A stretch of 64,000 nt of DNA from Pachysolen tannophilus NRRL Y-2460 (GCA_001661245.1 KV454011.1:348108-412107), one strand, 5' to 3'; shown: positions 27,431 through 36,975, numbered from the stretch's first letter. A program made the numbers and translations. Notes: generated from the sequence alone by a model not told the origin.

Positions 27431-27898
27431 TTAAGCTTATTTAAATCTTCTTGTTAGTATGCGCATTTAAGGGAATCAAGGAATAAACGGATTTAAACAA
27501 GAAAAACTATAAACAAAACCCCAAATCGGGTAGTTCTTGCTTAATGCGTCTAGTCCGGAACCAAGTTGCCTAAAGCGGGAATTGTACTTACTATCTAGGA
27601 AATCAGCAGCAACCAATAGTTCTAAGGCCATCTCTGTAGGTATATCAAACTCTGGAATATTGGTCAACTCATCTCTATATTTTAAATTATAATAAAGATA
27701 TTCTATGATCTTGGATAATAGAATAGCATCTAGCTCGTATAGTTTGACTGTGTTGGTTTCACTTTCTTTAAAAGAAGTGTTCAAAATGTTTTTCAAAGTA
27801 CCGCTGATTAAACATGCTTCTCTTTTAACAATAAATTGGTATCCATCTGATGAAATCAACTTGACATATTTTGAATCTTCTTGATCTAGATGTGACAT
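27431..27898 (-). CDS. ELC1: Elongin C, two exons (intron at the last codon)
   Basis: Exon 1 is 27898-27592 (102 codons plus one base) and exon 2 is 27435-27431, giving 103 residues that end ...LLVAADFLDT. This matches elongin C (99 residues in Saccharomyces, ending in AADYLSI). The Skp1/BTB-type fold runs YVKLISSDGYQFIVKREACL, ISGTLKNIL, the YLYYNLKY helix, and IPEFDIPTEMALELLVAADFLD. Without splicing, the frame would read on for 38 residues unlike any elongin C before a stop at 27476. In yeast Elc1 joins the Ela1-Cul3 ligase that degrades stalled RNA polymerase II, and it also pairs with Rad7. Family identity is very clear; the 3' exon is an inference from splice signals and length. Confidence 0.85.
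27436..27591 (-). other. Spliceosomal intron of ELC1 (156 bp)
   Basis: On the minus strand, a GTAAGT donor starts at 27591, a perfect TACTAAC branch sequence occupies 27459-27453, and the acceptor AAATAAG ends at 27436, 18 nt past the branch adenosine. A nearer AG (27447, 7 nt from the branch) is probably too close. Splicing restores the normal length of elongin C. Confidence 0.8.
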
Positions 27899-28153
27899 CT
27901 CCTACTTTTGTATATCAATTTTTAATCCTATTAATAGATTATATTCAATGATTCTTTTGTTTCTGATTCTTTTGTTTGTTTTTATTATATAACAAACACT
28001 AAAATAAATTGCAAACAAAAACAAAAAAAACAAAAATTATTAAAGAAAAAATTAAAAAATTAAAAATTACAATAGAATAAAGTTGATTGATATATTTCTT
28101 CTGAATTTTGTTTTTTTTTCTGTTTAACCGCTGTTACCTCTGATCATTGCAAA

Positions 28154-30769
28154 ATGGCATCCAACCCAAGTCTAGGATGGGAAAGGCTACAGGATGTTTA
28201 TTATAGATTGAGGGAATGTTATGATTTGAAATGGGAGAAACAGATATCTTTGAATTTAGTGAGTTTATCTTCATTGGCTTCATTTATTGCTTGTTTCCCC
28301 AAATCTACTTTCCACAATGACAATTTAATGAGATCAATTGAAATTTTTTCAGGTGCAGGTAACTTGATAACTTCAATTCCATGGCTACGTTCTAATGGGA
28401 AGATTGTTGCTCTTGGTTGGTCTTTTTTAAATGAAGATGAAACTTTAATTTTAATCTTAGAAAATGGTATAATAAGACAATATTATAATTTTGAAAATGA
28501 TTTTAATGAAATTAATTTAGCTTTATCTGAAAATGAAATGATTAGAGAGGTGAAATTTTTCATCAATGGATGTGTTTTGAAATTGAATAATGATAAATTT
28601 ATTTCAGTTTCAAATTATTCCAAACCTGTTATAAGGATGCTTAATTTTGATAACGATGAAAATGATAAAATAATTACTACATGGACAGTTTTACCACCTA
28701 ATGTAAATAATAATTTACAAGTAATATTATCATATAATAATACTATAAATTCAATTTCAGTTCATGAAACAATAAAAAATTTATATCTGGAAGAAGGGAA
28801 ATTTGAATTTATATCATTTTCTCCTAATCGTGATTTTGTTGCCATATATACCACTACAAAAAGCTGTTTAACTATATTGACATCAGATTTTAAACATAAG
28901 CTAACAGAATTTCAATCTGATAATACTAATAGACCAACAGATGTGAAATGGTGTTCAAATGATGTTGTGGTAGTTGCTTATAAAGATGAATTGAAATTAA
29001 TAGGTCCTTCACCAACGGAATCTTTAAATTTTTATTATAACAATTCCGAATTGATCTTATTAACAGAGTTGGATGGCTTAAAGATATTATCTAACAATAA
29101 ATTGGAATTTTTATCCAGGATAAACGATATAACGGTAGATACTTTTAGGTTTGGATCTACTTCTCCAAGTGCAATCTTATTAGATTCTGTGGATCAACTT
29201 GATAGGCATTCTCCAAAAGTTGATGAAAATTTAAAAATTATTGAAAATAGTTTAATTGAAGCTATAGATCACTGTATAGTGGCAGCTTCAGAAGAATTTG
29301 ATCCATATTGGCAAAAAAAATTGTTAAGACTGGCAAGTTTTGGTAAATTAAACCTTCAGTTATATAACCCAGAAGAATTTGTGGAAATGTGTAATAATTT
29401 AAAAATTTTAAATAATGTTAGAAGTAATGAAGTTGGTTTATTTCTTACTTACCAAGAATATTTGTCATTGGGTTTCGAAAATTTGATCAAAAGATTATTG
29501 AAATTAAATTTTTACTATTTAAGTAAACAAATTTCTAAATTTAACAATTTTCCATTAAATTTAATATATATTGATTGGGCATGTAAAAAAATCAAAATTT
29601 TGAAAAATTCAAAAGATGAAGAATTATTTGAAGTAATTATCAATAATTTAAAGAAAAATTTAAACTTGCTGGAAGTTTCATTTCAAGAAATAGCCAAGGT
29701 AGCATACGAGCAAGGTAGATTAAAATTATCTATATTGCTATTAAATTATGAACCAATTCCAGAAAGACAAATTCCTTTATTATTAGAATTTGAACAGGAT
29801 GATATAGCACTATTAAAACTGGACGAAAGCGGAAATAGCGATTTGATATATTACGTTCTTATTACCTTGAAAAATAAATTATCATTAGCGCAGTTTTTCA
29901 AAACATTGAATAATAAGTCAATATCAATTGGTATTTTTAAGGAAAAGTTTTACATGAATAATGATAAATTACTAGAAAATTTTTATTATCAGGATGATAA
30001 TTTATTAGAGATTTCAAATTTGGAGTTAAAAGAGTATTATGAAAATTATAAAAGCAGTTCACCTGGAGACGGTATTGAAGACATCATACAAAAAATACAA
30101 ACTGAGAGAAAGACTTTTGTGAAAACTTTAAATATATATGATAAATTACTTTCATCATCGAAACTGACGTTAAAAAGTTATTATTCTGAAGATATTAGAT
30201 TAATAGAACTGCATTTAAGTCTATTGAACTTGCAAGAAAGTTTAACTAAAGAATACGAAATGGATTTCTATACAGATTGTAAAACATTGGATTCCTTATT
30301 GGTTAAATTGATTTCAATAAATCAAATTAGTAAAATTTTTAAAATTATCAAGACTTTTAAGATCAATGAGAAAAAATTGTATTATTTAATCTTGAAAAGT
30401 TTGATAAAGCAACACAAGTTTGACAAATTATTGGAATTGGTTAAAACTGAGTCCAGTGGAAGTAGCACTAACAATTCGAATCAATTTTTCAGGAAAAGAA
30501 GCTTGATCGATTTCAAGTTCATCATTAATGAGTTAATCAAGCTCAAAAATTTCAAAGAGGCGGACTTATATATAAATATGTCAAATCTTACATATCATGA
30601 GAAGGTCAGGTATTATTTGAGCACAAAAAATTTGAAGAAAGCCGCTGAAGAAGCATTTAACCAGAAAGATGTTAAGATATTAAATGTAATATACGATAAT
30701 GGAAACAGCAGTGTACAAAGAATGGTTAACGATTGTTTACAGAAATTAGGTCAGGCTACTAGAACATAG
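28154..30769 (+). CDS. VPS16: HOPS/CORVET core subunit Vps16
   Basis: The 871-residue protein matches Vps16 (798 residues in Saccharomyces). The beta-propeller half spans about 1-400, including IEIFSGAGNLITSIPW and the ENGIIRQYY segment. The alpha-solenoid half includes LLRLASFGK (near 390), LTYQEYLSLGFENLI, EIAKVAYEQGRLKLSILLLNYEP and the Vps16-C block LKLDESGNSDLIYYVLITLKN (near 551-571). It is the central subunit of the HOPS and CORVET tethers and binds Vps33 through the C-terminal part. Mon1, encoded earlier in the window, activates the Rab that HOPS reads. Codons 393 and 556 are CTG at positions where human VPS16 has alanine. The gene is convergent with ORC5, 104 bp apart. Confidence 0.95.
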   Translation: MASNPSLGWERLQDVYYRLRECYDLKWEKQISLNLVSLSSLASFIACFPKSTFHNDNLMRSIEIFSGAGNLITSIPWLRSNGKIVALGWSFLNEDETLILILENGIIRQYYNFENDFNEINLALSENEMIREVKFFINGCVLKLNNDKFISVSNYSKPVIRMLNFDNDENDKIITTWTVLPPNVNNNLQVILSYNNTINSISVHETIKNLYLEEGKFEFISFSPNRDFVAIYTTTKSCLTILTSDFKHKLTEFQSDNTNRPTDVKWCSNDVVVVAYKDELKLIGPSPTESLNFYYNNSELILLTELDGLKILSNNKLEFLSRINDITVDTFRFGSTSPSAILLDSVDQLDRHSPKVDENLKIIENSLIEAIDHCIVAASEEFDPYWQKKLLRLASFGKLNLQLYNPEEFVEMCNNLKILNNVRSNEVGLFLTYQEYLSLGFENLIKRLLKLNFYYLSKQISKFNNFPLNLIYIDWACKKIKILKNSKDEELFEVIINNLKKNLNLLEVSFQEIAKVAYEQGRLKLSILLLNYEPIPERQIPLLLEFEQDDIALLKLDESGNSDLIYYVLITLKNKLSLAQFFKTLNNKSISIGIFKEKFYMNNDKLLENFYYQDDNLLEISNLELKEYYENYKSSSPGDGIEDIIQKIQTERKTFVKTLNIYDKLLSSSKLTLKSYYSEDIRLIELHLSLLNLQESLTKEYEMDFYTDCKTLDSLLVKLISINQISKIFKIIKTFKINEKKLYYLILKSLIKQHKFDKLLELVKTESSGSSTNNSNQFFRKRSLIDFKFIINELIKLKNFKEADLYINMSNLTYHEKVRYYLSTKNLKKAAEEAFNQKDVKILNVIYDNGNSSVQRMVNDCLQKLGQATRT

Positions 30770-30808
30770 ACATACAAAAATATTTATTATTAGAATAGAC
30801 TTTATTAG

Positions 30809-30831
30809 TATATATATATATATATATATTT
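30809..30831. repeat. (TA)n tract between VPS16 and ORC5
   Basis: About eleven TA units lie between two convergent 3' ends. This resembles the TA-rich efficiency elements of yeast 3' end formation and may serve both genes. Confidence 0.6.
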
Positions 30832-30873
30832 AGATTTAAAAAGTAGTACTTAGCATTTTTTTAGTTTTGTAAT

Positions 30874-32271
30874 TTAATCAATTATGTAATTTTCAATTTC
30901 AAACCCTAAATCCCTAGAAAATTTTTTAATCAATAACCAATTACAATTAATTTTAAACTTCAACCTACTATTTAGCAAACTTTCATTTGAACTTGAACCA
31001 CTTGACAGTTTACTATTGGCCTTTACTATCAACCTTAATGAAACTAATGTTGAAAATTCTGTATATAGGTCAATATTTGATAGTAAATTATTAGTGGACA
31101 TACCTGTATTTAAACCTGTATTCCCATTATGGTAAAGTATAATATCATTTTCACCATGGTTCAGTTGTTTCTTATCAAAGTATTCACTATCTTGATAAAT
31201 TGAATTTAAAATAGCCAACATTCGTTCAAATTCAAATGCTTTTGGAGAAAGCATTTTAGAATTTAAAGCTCCAGAGCTTTGTCTTCTTCTTATTGACCTT
31301 TTCCTTATGCTTCTTAACTTACTGAATATCAAAAAATCATTCTTTATGTCATTATATGAAGCCAAATAAGATGCAATTAACAAGAATTTCGAAAGGATTG
31401 ATAATTGTTGCTGATCAGATTTAAGAATTATATTGGTATCACTTACAATTGATTCCTTTAGTGATTGATCTATGGATAAAGACTTGGAAAATTCTTTATA
31501 AGCTTTAACAAAATCCGTTTTAATAGAATAATTATTTTCAATTATTACTTTGGTAAATATAATCCAATTTTCAATAATTTTATCAATGAAAAAATTCAAA
31601 TTACTTGAATAAGGTGAATAAATATCAACTATTAACTTGATGAAATTACTTGTGAATATAATTTTATCATCTGTAGTGACTTTTCCAGAACATACCAGTG
31701 ATGGAAATTGAATCAAGTCTTTCTTCAATAATATTACCACTATCTGTTCAGTTGAATAATTGGGAAAATAAATTTTAGGAATTGAAATGGTTAATAGTTT
31801 TTTCGGTATTGTTATTGTTGAAGATAAAAACCAAAACTTAAGTTGCACAGAAGAAATTTCATGGAAAAATTTAAACAAATTTTCACTCAAATTTAAATTT
31901 TCTAAATTTTTTAATACTATTATAATAGGTTTCTTAAGATTAATTTGATTCAATTGACTTAAAAAATTTTGAAAATTTGTGAAAGATCGTACCCTATCAA
32001 CTTTTTTCAATTTGAAAGTTTCCACACTTAGCAAGTTATAAACCTTGGCTAAAAGCAAATTGACATCAACAATAATTGAACAATCAATCATCAAATATTT
32101 CAATTTGGTATGATTCAAGTACTTGGTTAAAGTATATGTCTTCCCAATAGATCTGTCACCATAGATCAAAGTCGATTTATTGGTACTTAGCGAGTTCAAC
32201 AACAACAACTGCTCTAGCCTATATGGAACTTCTTTATCTGACAACGCCTTTACCTGCTCATATGACAACAT
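30874..32271 (-). CDS. ORC5: Origin recognition complex subunit 5
   Basis: The 465-residue protein matches Orc5 (479 in Saccharomyces). It starts MLSYEQVKALSDKEVPYRLEQL, then the AAA+ Walker A GDRSIGKT (38-45). A Walker B-like strand KPIIIVLKNLENL follows, with the catalytic acid partly replaced, as expected of a weak ATPase subunit. The winged-helix end is at about 380-465. The ATG at 32271 is chosen: the frame extends upstream only to a TTG and through a poly-Phe stretch. Orc5 binds ATP within the origin recognition complex. Two MluI-box-like sites lie 72 to 108 bp upstream, which fits G1/S control. Confidence 0.93.
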   Translation of the reverse strand: MLSYEQVKALSDKEVPYRLEQLLLLNSLSTNKSTLIYGDRSIGKTYTLTKYLNHTKLKYLMIDCSIIVDVNLLLAKVYNLLSVETFKLKKVDRVRSFTNFQNFLSQLNQINLKKPIIIVLKNLENLNLSENLFKFFHEISSVQLKFWFLSSTITIPKKLLTISIPKIYFPNYSTEQIVVILLKKDLIQFPSLVCSGKVTTDDKIIFTSNFIKLIVDIYSPYSSNLNFFIDKIIENWIIFTKVIIENNYSIKTDFVKAYKEFSKSLSIDQSLKESIVSDTNIILKSDQQQLSILSKFLLIASYLASYNDIKNDFLIFSKLRSIRKRSIRRRQSSGALNSKMLSPKAFEFERMLAILNSIYQDSEYFDKKQLNHGENDIILYHNGNTGLNTGMSTNNLLSNIDLYTEFSTLVSLRLIVKANSKLSSGSSSNESLLNSRLKFKINCNWLLIKKFSRDLGFEIENYIID

Positions 32272-32309
32272 TTCAAAAACGAAAAAAAAAACAACTTTTG
32301 AATTGAACA

Positions 32310-32314
<5 letters not shown>

Positions 32315-32341
<27 letters not shown>
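32315..32341. repeat. (TA)n tract in ORC5 promoter
   Basis: About 13 TA units lie about 45 bp upstream of the ORC5 start. The tract could act as a TATA element or a nucleosome-free spacer. Confidence 0.7.
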
Positions 32342-32342
32342 T

Positions 32343-32379
32343 ACGCGATGATTATGATTAATATATACGAGGTACGCGT
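32343..32379. promoter_or_regulatory. MluI cell-cycle boxes upstream of ORC5
   Basis: ACGCGT at 32374-32379 is a perfect MCB and ACGCGA at 32343-32348 is a one-base variant. They are 72 to 108 bp before the ORC5 start, the usual spacing for MBF (Mbp1-Swi6) targets among replication genes. Confidence 0.5.
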
Positions 32380-32886
32380 ATTCACTGCCCAAAGTGCGCA
32401 TTTAAATGCGTAATGTTTAATACGCTTTTATAACGCTCTATAGTTTTGCACTTGCGCAAATCATGTGACTTCCATTTTGGTAATTTTTGGGATTTGACTA
32501 ACTACTTTTTATAGCGTCTTTTTTTTCATTCCGTCTCACGCGATGTATTCACCAGATTAGTATTAAAGCAAGTGATCGCATCACAATGAATTTTTAGCCA
32601 TAAATATAGATTATCACTGTATCAATATATATGTCTTGAATTTATGAATAAAGTTAAGCTAATCAGTTATACAAACTACGATTTTTATATAAAAAAAAAA
32701 TCAGTTGTGCGTTAAAGCCGAAGGAAGGCTTTATCATGTATCTAACTGTGCAATTTGATGTTATACATATTTTTTTTTTTTTCCAAATATATCCGAAATA
32801 GTTATAAATTTTCAGAAATTACTCGCATAGAATATTTAATACAACCAACTAACTATATCTAAGATATAATTGGAATCAAGAGAGTT

Positions 32887-35103
32887 ATGAGTTCAGTAGA
32901 TGATTTAAAGAGTGGAGTGTACTCAGATAATACTGGCTCTTCATCTTCGACCTCATCTTTTCCTCAAGGAAACACCAGTTTTTCGTCTCATGCAAGTAGT
33001 TATCGGCAAGATGATAACGATTCTTTTCCGGATGATATTGAATTACAACATTTAATAGTTTCTGATAATAGTGATTCTAATAAGATTGGTAATTCTGATA
33101 ATTCTGATCCTGTTTTTGATGATGAATTTTCTTTGAATGAGTTTCTGCCGAGTTGGAATGTGCTTACTCCATGGGAAAAATTTAAATTTATTTGTTATAA
33201 ATTTTGGTATGGTCCAACAGATCCAGCAGATGATCCTCCTCAATTTAATAATTTATTTTTGAAAAAATTTGAATTAATACCATCAAAATTGAATCAATAT
33301 ATACCCAAGAGATTTAGAATATTAATTTTATTAGTCTACTTGGTGTTATGGTTTTTGCTTTGTTATTCAATATTACGACCTTCTTTAACATATGCAAGGA
33401 CATATCAAGAAGTTGATCCTGAAGATGGACTGTTGAAGACACACGATATTATTAGTTTATCATGTAATGATGAAAAATTTTTTTGGAAGGGGAAAAATGC
33501 AAAATGTGGATTAGATGCAAGAGACTGTAAACCATTTACAGATAGAGAAGTTGTATTTAGTTGTCCTGCATTGTGTGATAGAGGTAGTTGGACTTATTCG
33601 TCTATTCCAATTGGTGATCAAAGTATCAAATATAGAGGTTATTTTGTTGGAGGTGGTGAATTATCTCTGCAAGATAGATCAAAAGATAATAATAATGAAG
33701 TATTAACGTATCCTTATAGAGCTGATTCTTTCCCCTGCGGCGCAGCAATTCATTCAGGTATCCTTTCACCTTTCCTTGGTGGATGTGCAAAGATATCATA
33801 TACTGGAGGGCAACTGAGTTTTCCTTCTAAACCTGGTCATTATGGTGTAGATGATTCCATTGAGTTTAATACTTTTTTCCCAGCATCGTATGTTTTCATG
33901 AGTGTTCCAAATGCATTCAATTGTTATGATCCTAGATTATTAATTGTTTTAATTAATTTCATACTTGGTGGTCCTGTAATGTATTTTTGTTCTGGATTTG
34001 TTGCATTTTGGATTATTACCATAGTTGCATTTTGGACAATTTGTCTTGCTTTAGATCCACCTTTAATTGTAAATCCATTGGATCCAGAGAGCTTGCCATC
34101 GTTGATCTCTTTAGGGCTAGAAAGACTTTTACCTTCGCTTTTCATATTATATGTCCTCTGGCATTTTGCAATTGGTAATACTCTATCTGATCCACCCAAA
34201 GAATCACAAAAACATGGCTCACCATTATCGAAATTGATTTTATGGTATCCTTTATTTTGGCTTGGAATATTGAATAATGTAACTTTTGACAGGTTACCTG
34301 TCGACAGGTTAACCATCCAAGATATTAAAGAACAACCGGGATCACTTTCTGCAATTGTTGGAATACTGGGGTTGATTATTACCTGTGCTGTAATACAAGC
34401 ATATAGGCTCTGGCTCACAGGTTATTTGAGAAAATATGTATATTTATATTTATCATTCATAGCACTTTTGATATTCATATCTCAATTGAAAGGACTAACA
34501 CTTAGAGTTCATCATTATATATTGGCAATGCTCTTGATTCCTGGAACTGGGACAAAAGGTCTTTCTGCTATGCTTTTCCAAGGACTTCTTGTGGGACTAT
34601 TCCTCAGTGGAGCATCTCGTTGGGGGCTAGATAGTATTGCAGAGACAACAAGAGCTCTTAGAAGATCTGACCCTGGAGGAACTGTTGAGCCTCCTGTATT
34701 TGTTCAATTTGATAATGATTCTAAAACATTGAGTTGGAAAGATGAAGACGGATTTGACTTGCCAGGTATAGTTGATGGTGTGATGCAACACCCTAATGAC
34801 GAGTTGAATGGATATTCATTATTGATTAATGATGTAGAACGCTATAAAGGAGATGAACTGAGTTTAAATATTTCCAAGTTAATTGATAGTAATGAAGAAT
34901 TTGCTGACTTATTATCAATGGCTTTTGCAAAAATTGGTTCAGAAAATGGAGAAATAAATACTGATGCTAATGGTGATATAGATTTATATTTAAGAATATC
35001 TCGTGCTTCTACGCATAGTGGCAAGCGTAGCGATTATACAAGAGCAGGTATTTTGAAATGGCCTAGTGGGGAGTTTATAAAACCTAAAAAGGGTGTTACA
35101 TGA
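32887..35103 (+). CDS. Polytopic membrane protein with extracellular LCCL domain
   Basis: The 738-residue protein has an acidic, Ser-rich cytosolic N-terminus (1-140), a first membrane helix (about 143-163), and a Cys-containing lumenal or extracellular part. That part includes an LCCL domain at about 222-338 (SCPALCDRGSWTY, YPYRADSFPCGAAIHSGIL, GGCAKISYTGG). From residue 350 there is a bundle of about seven further helices, then a cytosolic C-terminal domain of about 170 residues with short strands. LCCL-containing multipass proteins are widespread in fungi, but none has a function I can name. The four or more ectodomain cysteines probably form disulphides, which argues for a secretory-pathway location. 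There is no counterpart I recognise in Saccharomyces. Confidence 0.8.
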   Translation: MSSVDDLKSGVYSDNTGSSSSTSSFPQGNTSFSSHASSYRQDDNDSFPDDIELQHLIVSDNSDSNKIGNSDNSDPVFDDEFSLNEFLPSWNVLTPWEKFKFICYKFWYGPTDPADDPPQFNNLFLKKFELIPSKLNQYIPKRFRILILLVYLVLWFLLCYSILRPSLTYARTYQEVDPEDGLLKTHDIISLSCNDEKFFWKGKNAKCGLDARDCKPFTDREVVFSCPALCDRGSWTYSSIPIGDQSIKYRGYFVGGGELSLQDRSKDNNNEVLTYPYRADSFPCGAAIHSGILSPFLGGCAKISYTGGQLSFPSKPGHYGVDDSIEFNTFFPASYVFMSVPNAFNCYDPRLLIVLINFILGGPVMYFCSGFVAFWIITIVAFWTICLALDPPLIVNPLDPESLPSLISLGLERLLPSLFILYVLWHFAIGNTLSDPPKESQKHGSPLSKLILWYPLFWLGILNNVTFDRLPVDRLTIQDIKEQPGSLSAIVGILGLIITCAVIQAYRLWLTGYLRKYVYLYLSFIALLIFISQLKGLTLRVHHYILAMLLIPGTGTKGLSAMLFQGLLVGLFLSGASRWGLDSIAETTRALRRSDPGGTVEPPVFVQFDNDSKTLSWKDEDGFDLPGIVDGVMQHPNDELNGYSLLINDVERYKGDELSLNISKLIDSNEEFADLLSMAFAKIGSENGEINTDANGDIDLYLRISRASTHSGKRSDYTRAGILKWPSGEFIKPKKGVT

Positions 35104-35532
35104 ATAATTCTTATAGGTGAATTTAACGATAATCAGTTTTTTCATTGTTTTCGTTAAAAGACAAATTTTTAATTAGTTATTTTATTCTTAAAGAGATTTA
35201 TGTTTTTTGTTTTGTTAATAAATTTATTTAAAACTTTGGTATATTAACAGCATTCATGAAAACTTTAACACAACTTGGAAAAAAAAACATATATAAAAAA
35301 GATTAAAGGGTATTAAGACCTAAGAGAGAATTTTAACAAAAAAAAAGCAACAGGAATTTTTGATGTTGCAAAAGAACAAGATAAAAACTGAAAACCCAAC
35401 TCAACAACATTATTTTAAAACAAAAAAGATTTTTCAAAAAAAAAAAAGGAAAATAAAATAAAATAAAATAAAATAAAAAAATAACACTCAAACAATAAAA
35501 CAAAATGAACAAAAATCTCTAAATTTAAATTT
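35104..35532. other. Convergent 3' region between LCCL gene and TUB1
   Basis: These 429 bp contain A-rich low-complexity DNA, including an AAAAT-type repeat at 35451-35480. They carry the 3' ends of two convergent genes. Nothing else is seen. Confidence 0.6.
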
Positions 35533-36975
35533 TTAATATTCAACATCGCCAGCTTCATTTTCAAATGAATCAGCACCAACTTCTAAATAATCTTGTTGTA
35601 AAGCGGCCAAATCTTCTCTGGCTTCAGTGAATTCACCTTCTTCCATACCTTCACCTACATACCAATGAACAAATGCTCTTTTCTTATACATTAGATCGAA
35701 TTTTTCAGTTAATCTTGACCAAGCATCACCAATGGCAGTAGTATTACTTAACATACAAACAGCTCTGTTTGTAGCTGCCATATCACTATCTGGAACAAAT
35801 TGAGGTGGTTGATGGCAAATACCTATTTTAAAACCAGTTGGACACCAATCAACTAATTGAACAGTTTTTCTAGATTTTATTGAAGCAACAGCTTGTTGAA
35901 CATCTCTATTTACGACATCACCACGATATAAAAGACATGTTGCCATATACTTACCCAGTTTTTGATCACATTTGACCATTTGATTAGTTGGTTCAAAACA
36001 AGCATTTGTAATTTCCATTACTGATGAAGATTCATGATGAGCTTTTGCTTGAGATAATACAGGAGCATAAGAAACCAATGGGAAATGAATTCTTGGGTAT
36101 GGAACTAAATTTGTTTGAAATTCATTTAAATCAACATTTAATGATCCACTAAATCTTAATGAAGCGGTTACTGATGAAACAACTTGAGCAATCATTCTAT
36201 TTAAATTTTCTAAACTTGGTCTTGTAATATCCAAATTTCTACGACACATATCATAAATAGCTTCATTATCAACCATAAAAGTACAATCTGAATGATCCAA
36301 AGTTGTATGAGTTGTTAATACAGAATTATAAGGTTCTACTACTGATGTTGAAACTTTTGGACCAGGATAAACAGCAAATTCCAATTTTGATTTTTTACCA
36401 TATTCAATTGATAATTGTTCTAATAATAAAGCACCAAAACCTGATCCAGTACCACCACCAAAAGAATGGGTGAATAAAAACCCTTGTAATCCACCACAGT
36501 TATCAGCCATTTTCCTAATTCTATCCATAACTGGTTCAATCAACTCTTTACCAACGGTATAATGACCTCTTGCATAATTATTAGCAGCATCTTCCTTACC
36601 GGTGATTAATTGTTCTGGATGAAATAATTCTTTATATTTACCTGTTCTTATTTCATCCACAACGTTTGGTTCCAAATCAACATATAAAGTACGTGGAACA
36701 TATTTTCCAGAACCTAAAAATTAAAAAAAATAAAAATTAGTATCTTCACATATAGATAAATAAATATTTATAAAGGCGTTAAATCATCCACCTATTTCTT
36801 ACATACCTGTTTCGCTGAAAAAAGTACTAAACCCTTCCTCACCAATAGGCGCAGATAGCCCATCTGCCAAATAACCAGATGGATTAATACCATGTTCCAA
36901 GCAATATAATTCCCAACAAGAATTACCTATTTGACAACCAGCCTGGCCGACATTTACTGAAATAACCTCGCGCAT
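35533..36975 (-). CDS. TUB1: Alpha-tubulin, two exons
   Basis: Exon 1 (36975-36807, 56 codons plus one base) and exon 2 (36713-35533) join to 449 residues, the standard alpha-tubulin size. The N-terminus [20 protein letters not shown] and the H7/T4 loop [14 protein letters not shown] (tubulin signature) are intact. The alpha-specific features are the [19 protein letters not shown] helix with the catalytic Glu that stimulates beta-tubulin GTPase, and the C-terminal residue Tyr (GDVEY). The MREV start is preferred to an in-frame TTG upstream. The splice restores [19 protein letters not shown]. Codon 309 is CTG at the variable position before [12 protein letters not shown]. Only one alpha-tubulin gene is visible here. 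Confidence 0.97.
36714..36806 (-). other. Spliceosomal intron of TUB1 (93 bp)
   Basis: The donor GTATGT starts at 36806, the branch sequence TACTAAT lies at 36742-36736, and the acceptor TTTTTAG ends at 36714. It interrupts the Gly codon of SETG-S (phase 1). Saccharomyces alpha-tubulin introns lie nearer the start codon, so this position differs. Confidence 0.93.

Larger units (their letters stand above)
32272..32886. promoter_or_regulatory. Divergent promoter ORC5 / LCCL protein gene
   Basis: These 615 bp hold a (TA)n tract at 32315-32341, an unusually GC-rich cluster at 32340-32600 with many GCG motifs (ACGCGT, ACGCGA, GCGCATTTAAATGCG, TTGCGCAA, ATCATGTGAC), and a perfect 7-bp hairpin at 32713-32733 (TAAAGCC, loop GAAGGAA, GGCTTTA). 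The concentration of CG-containing words in otherwise AT-rich DNA marks a regulatory region. Confidence 0.6.
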
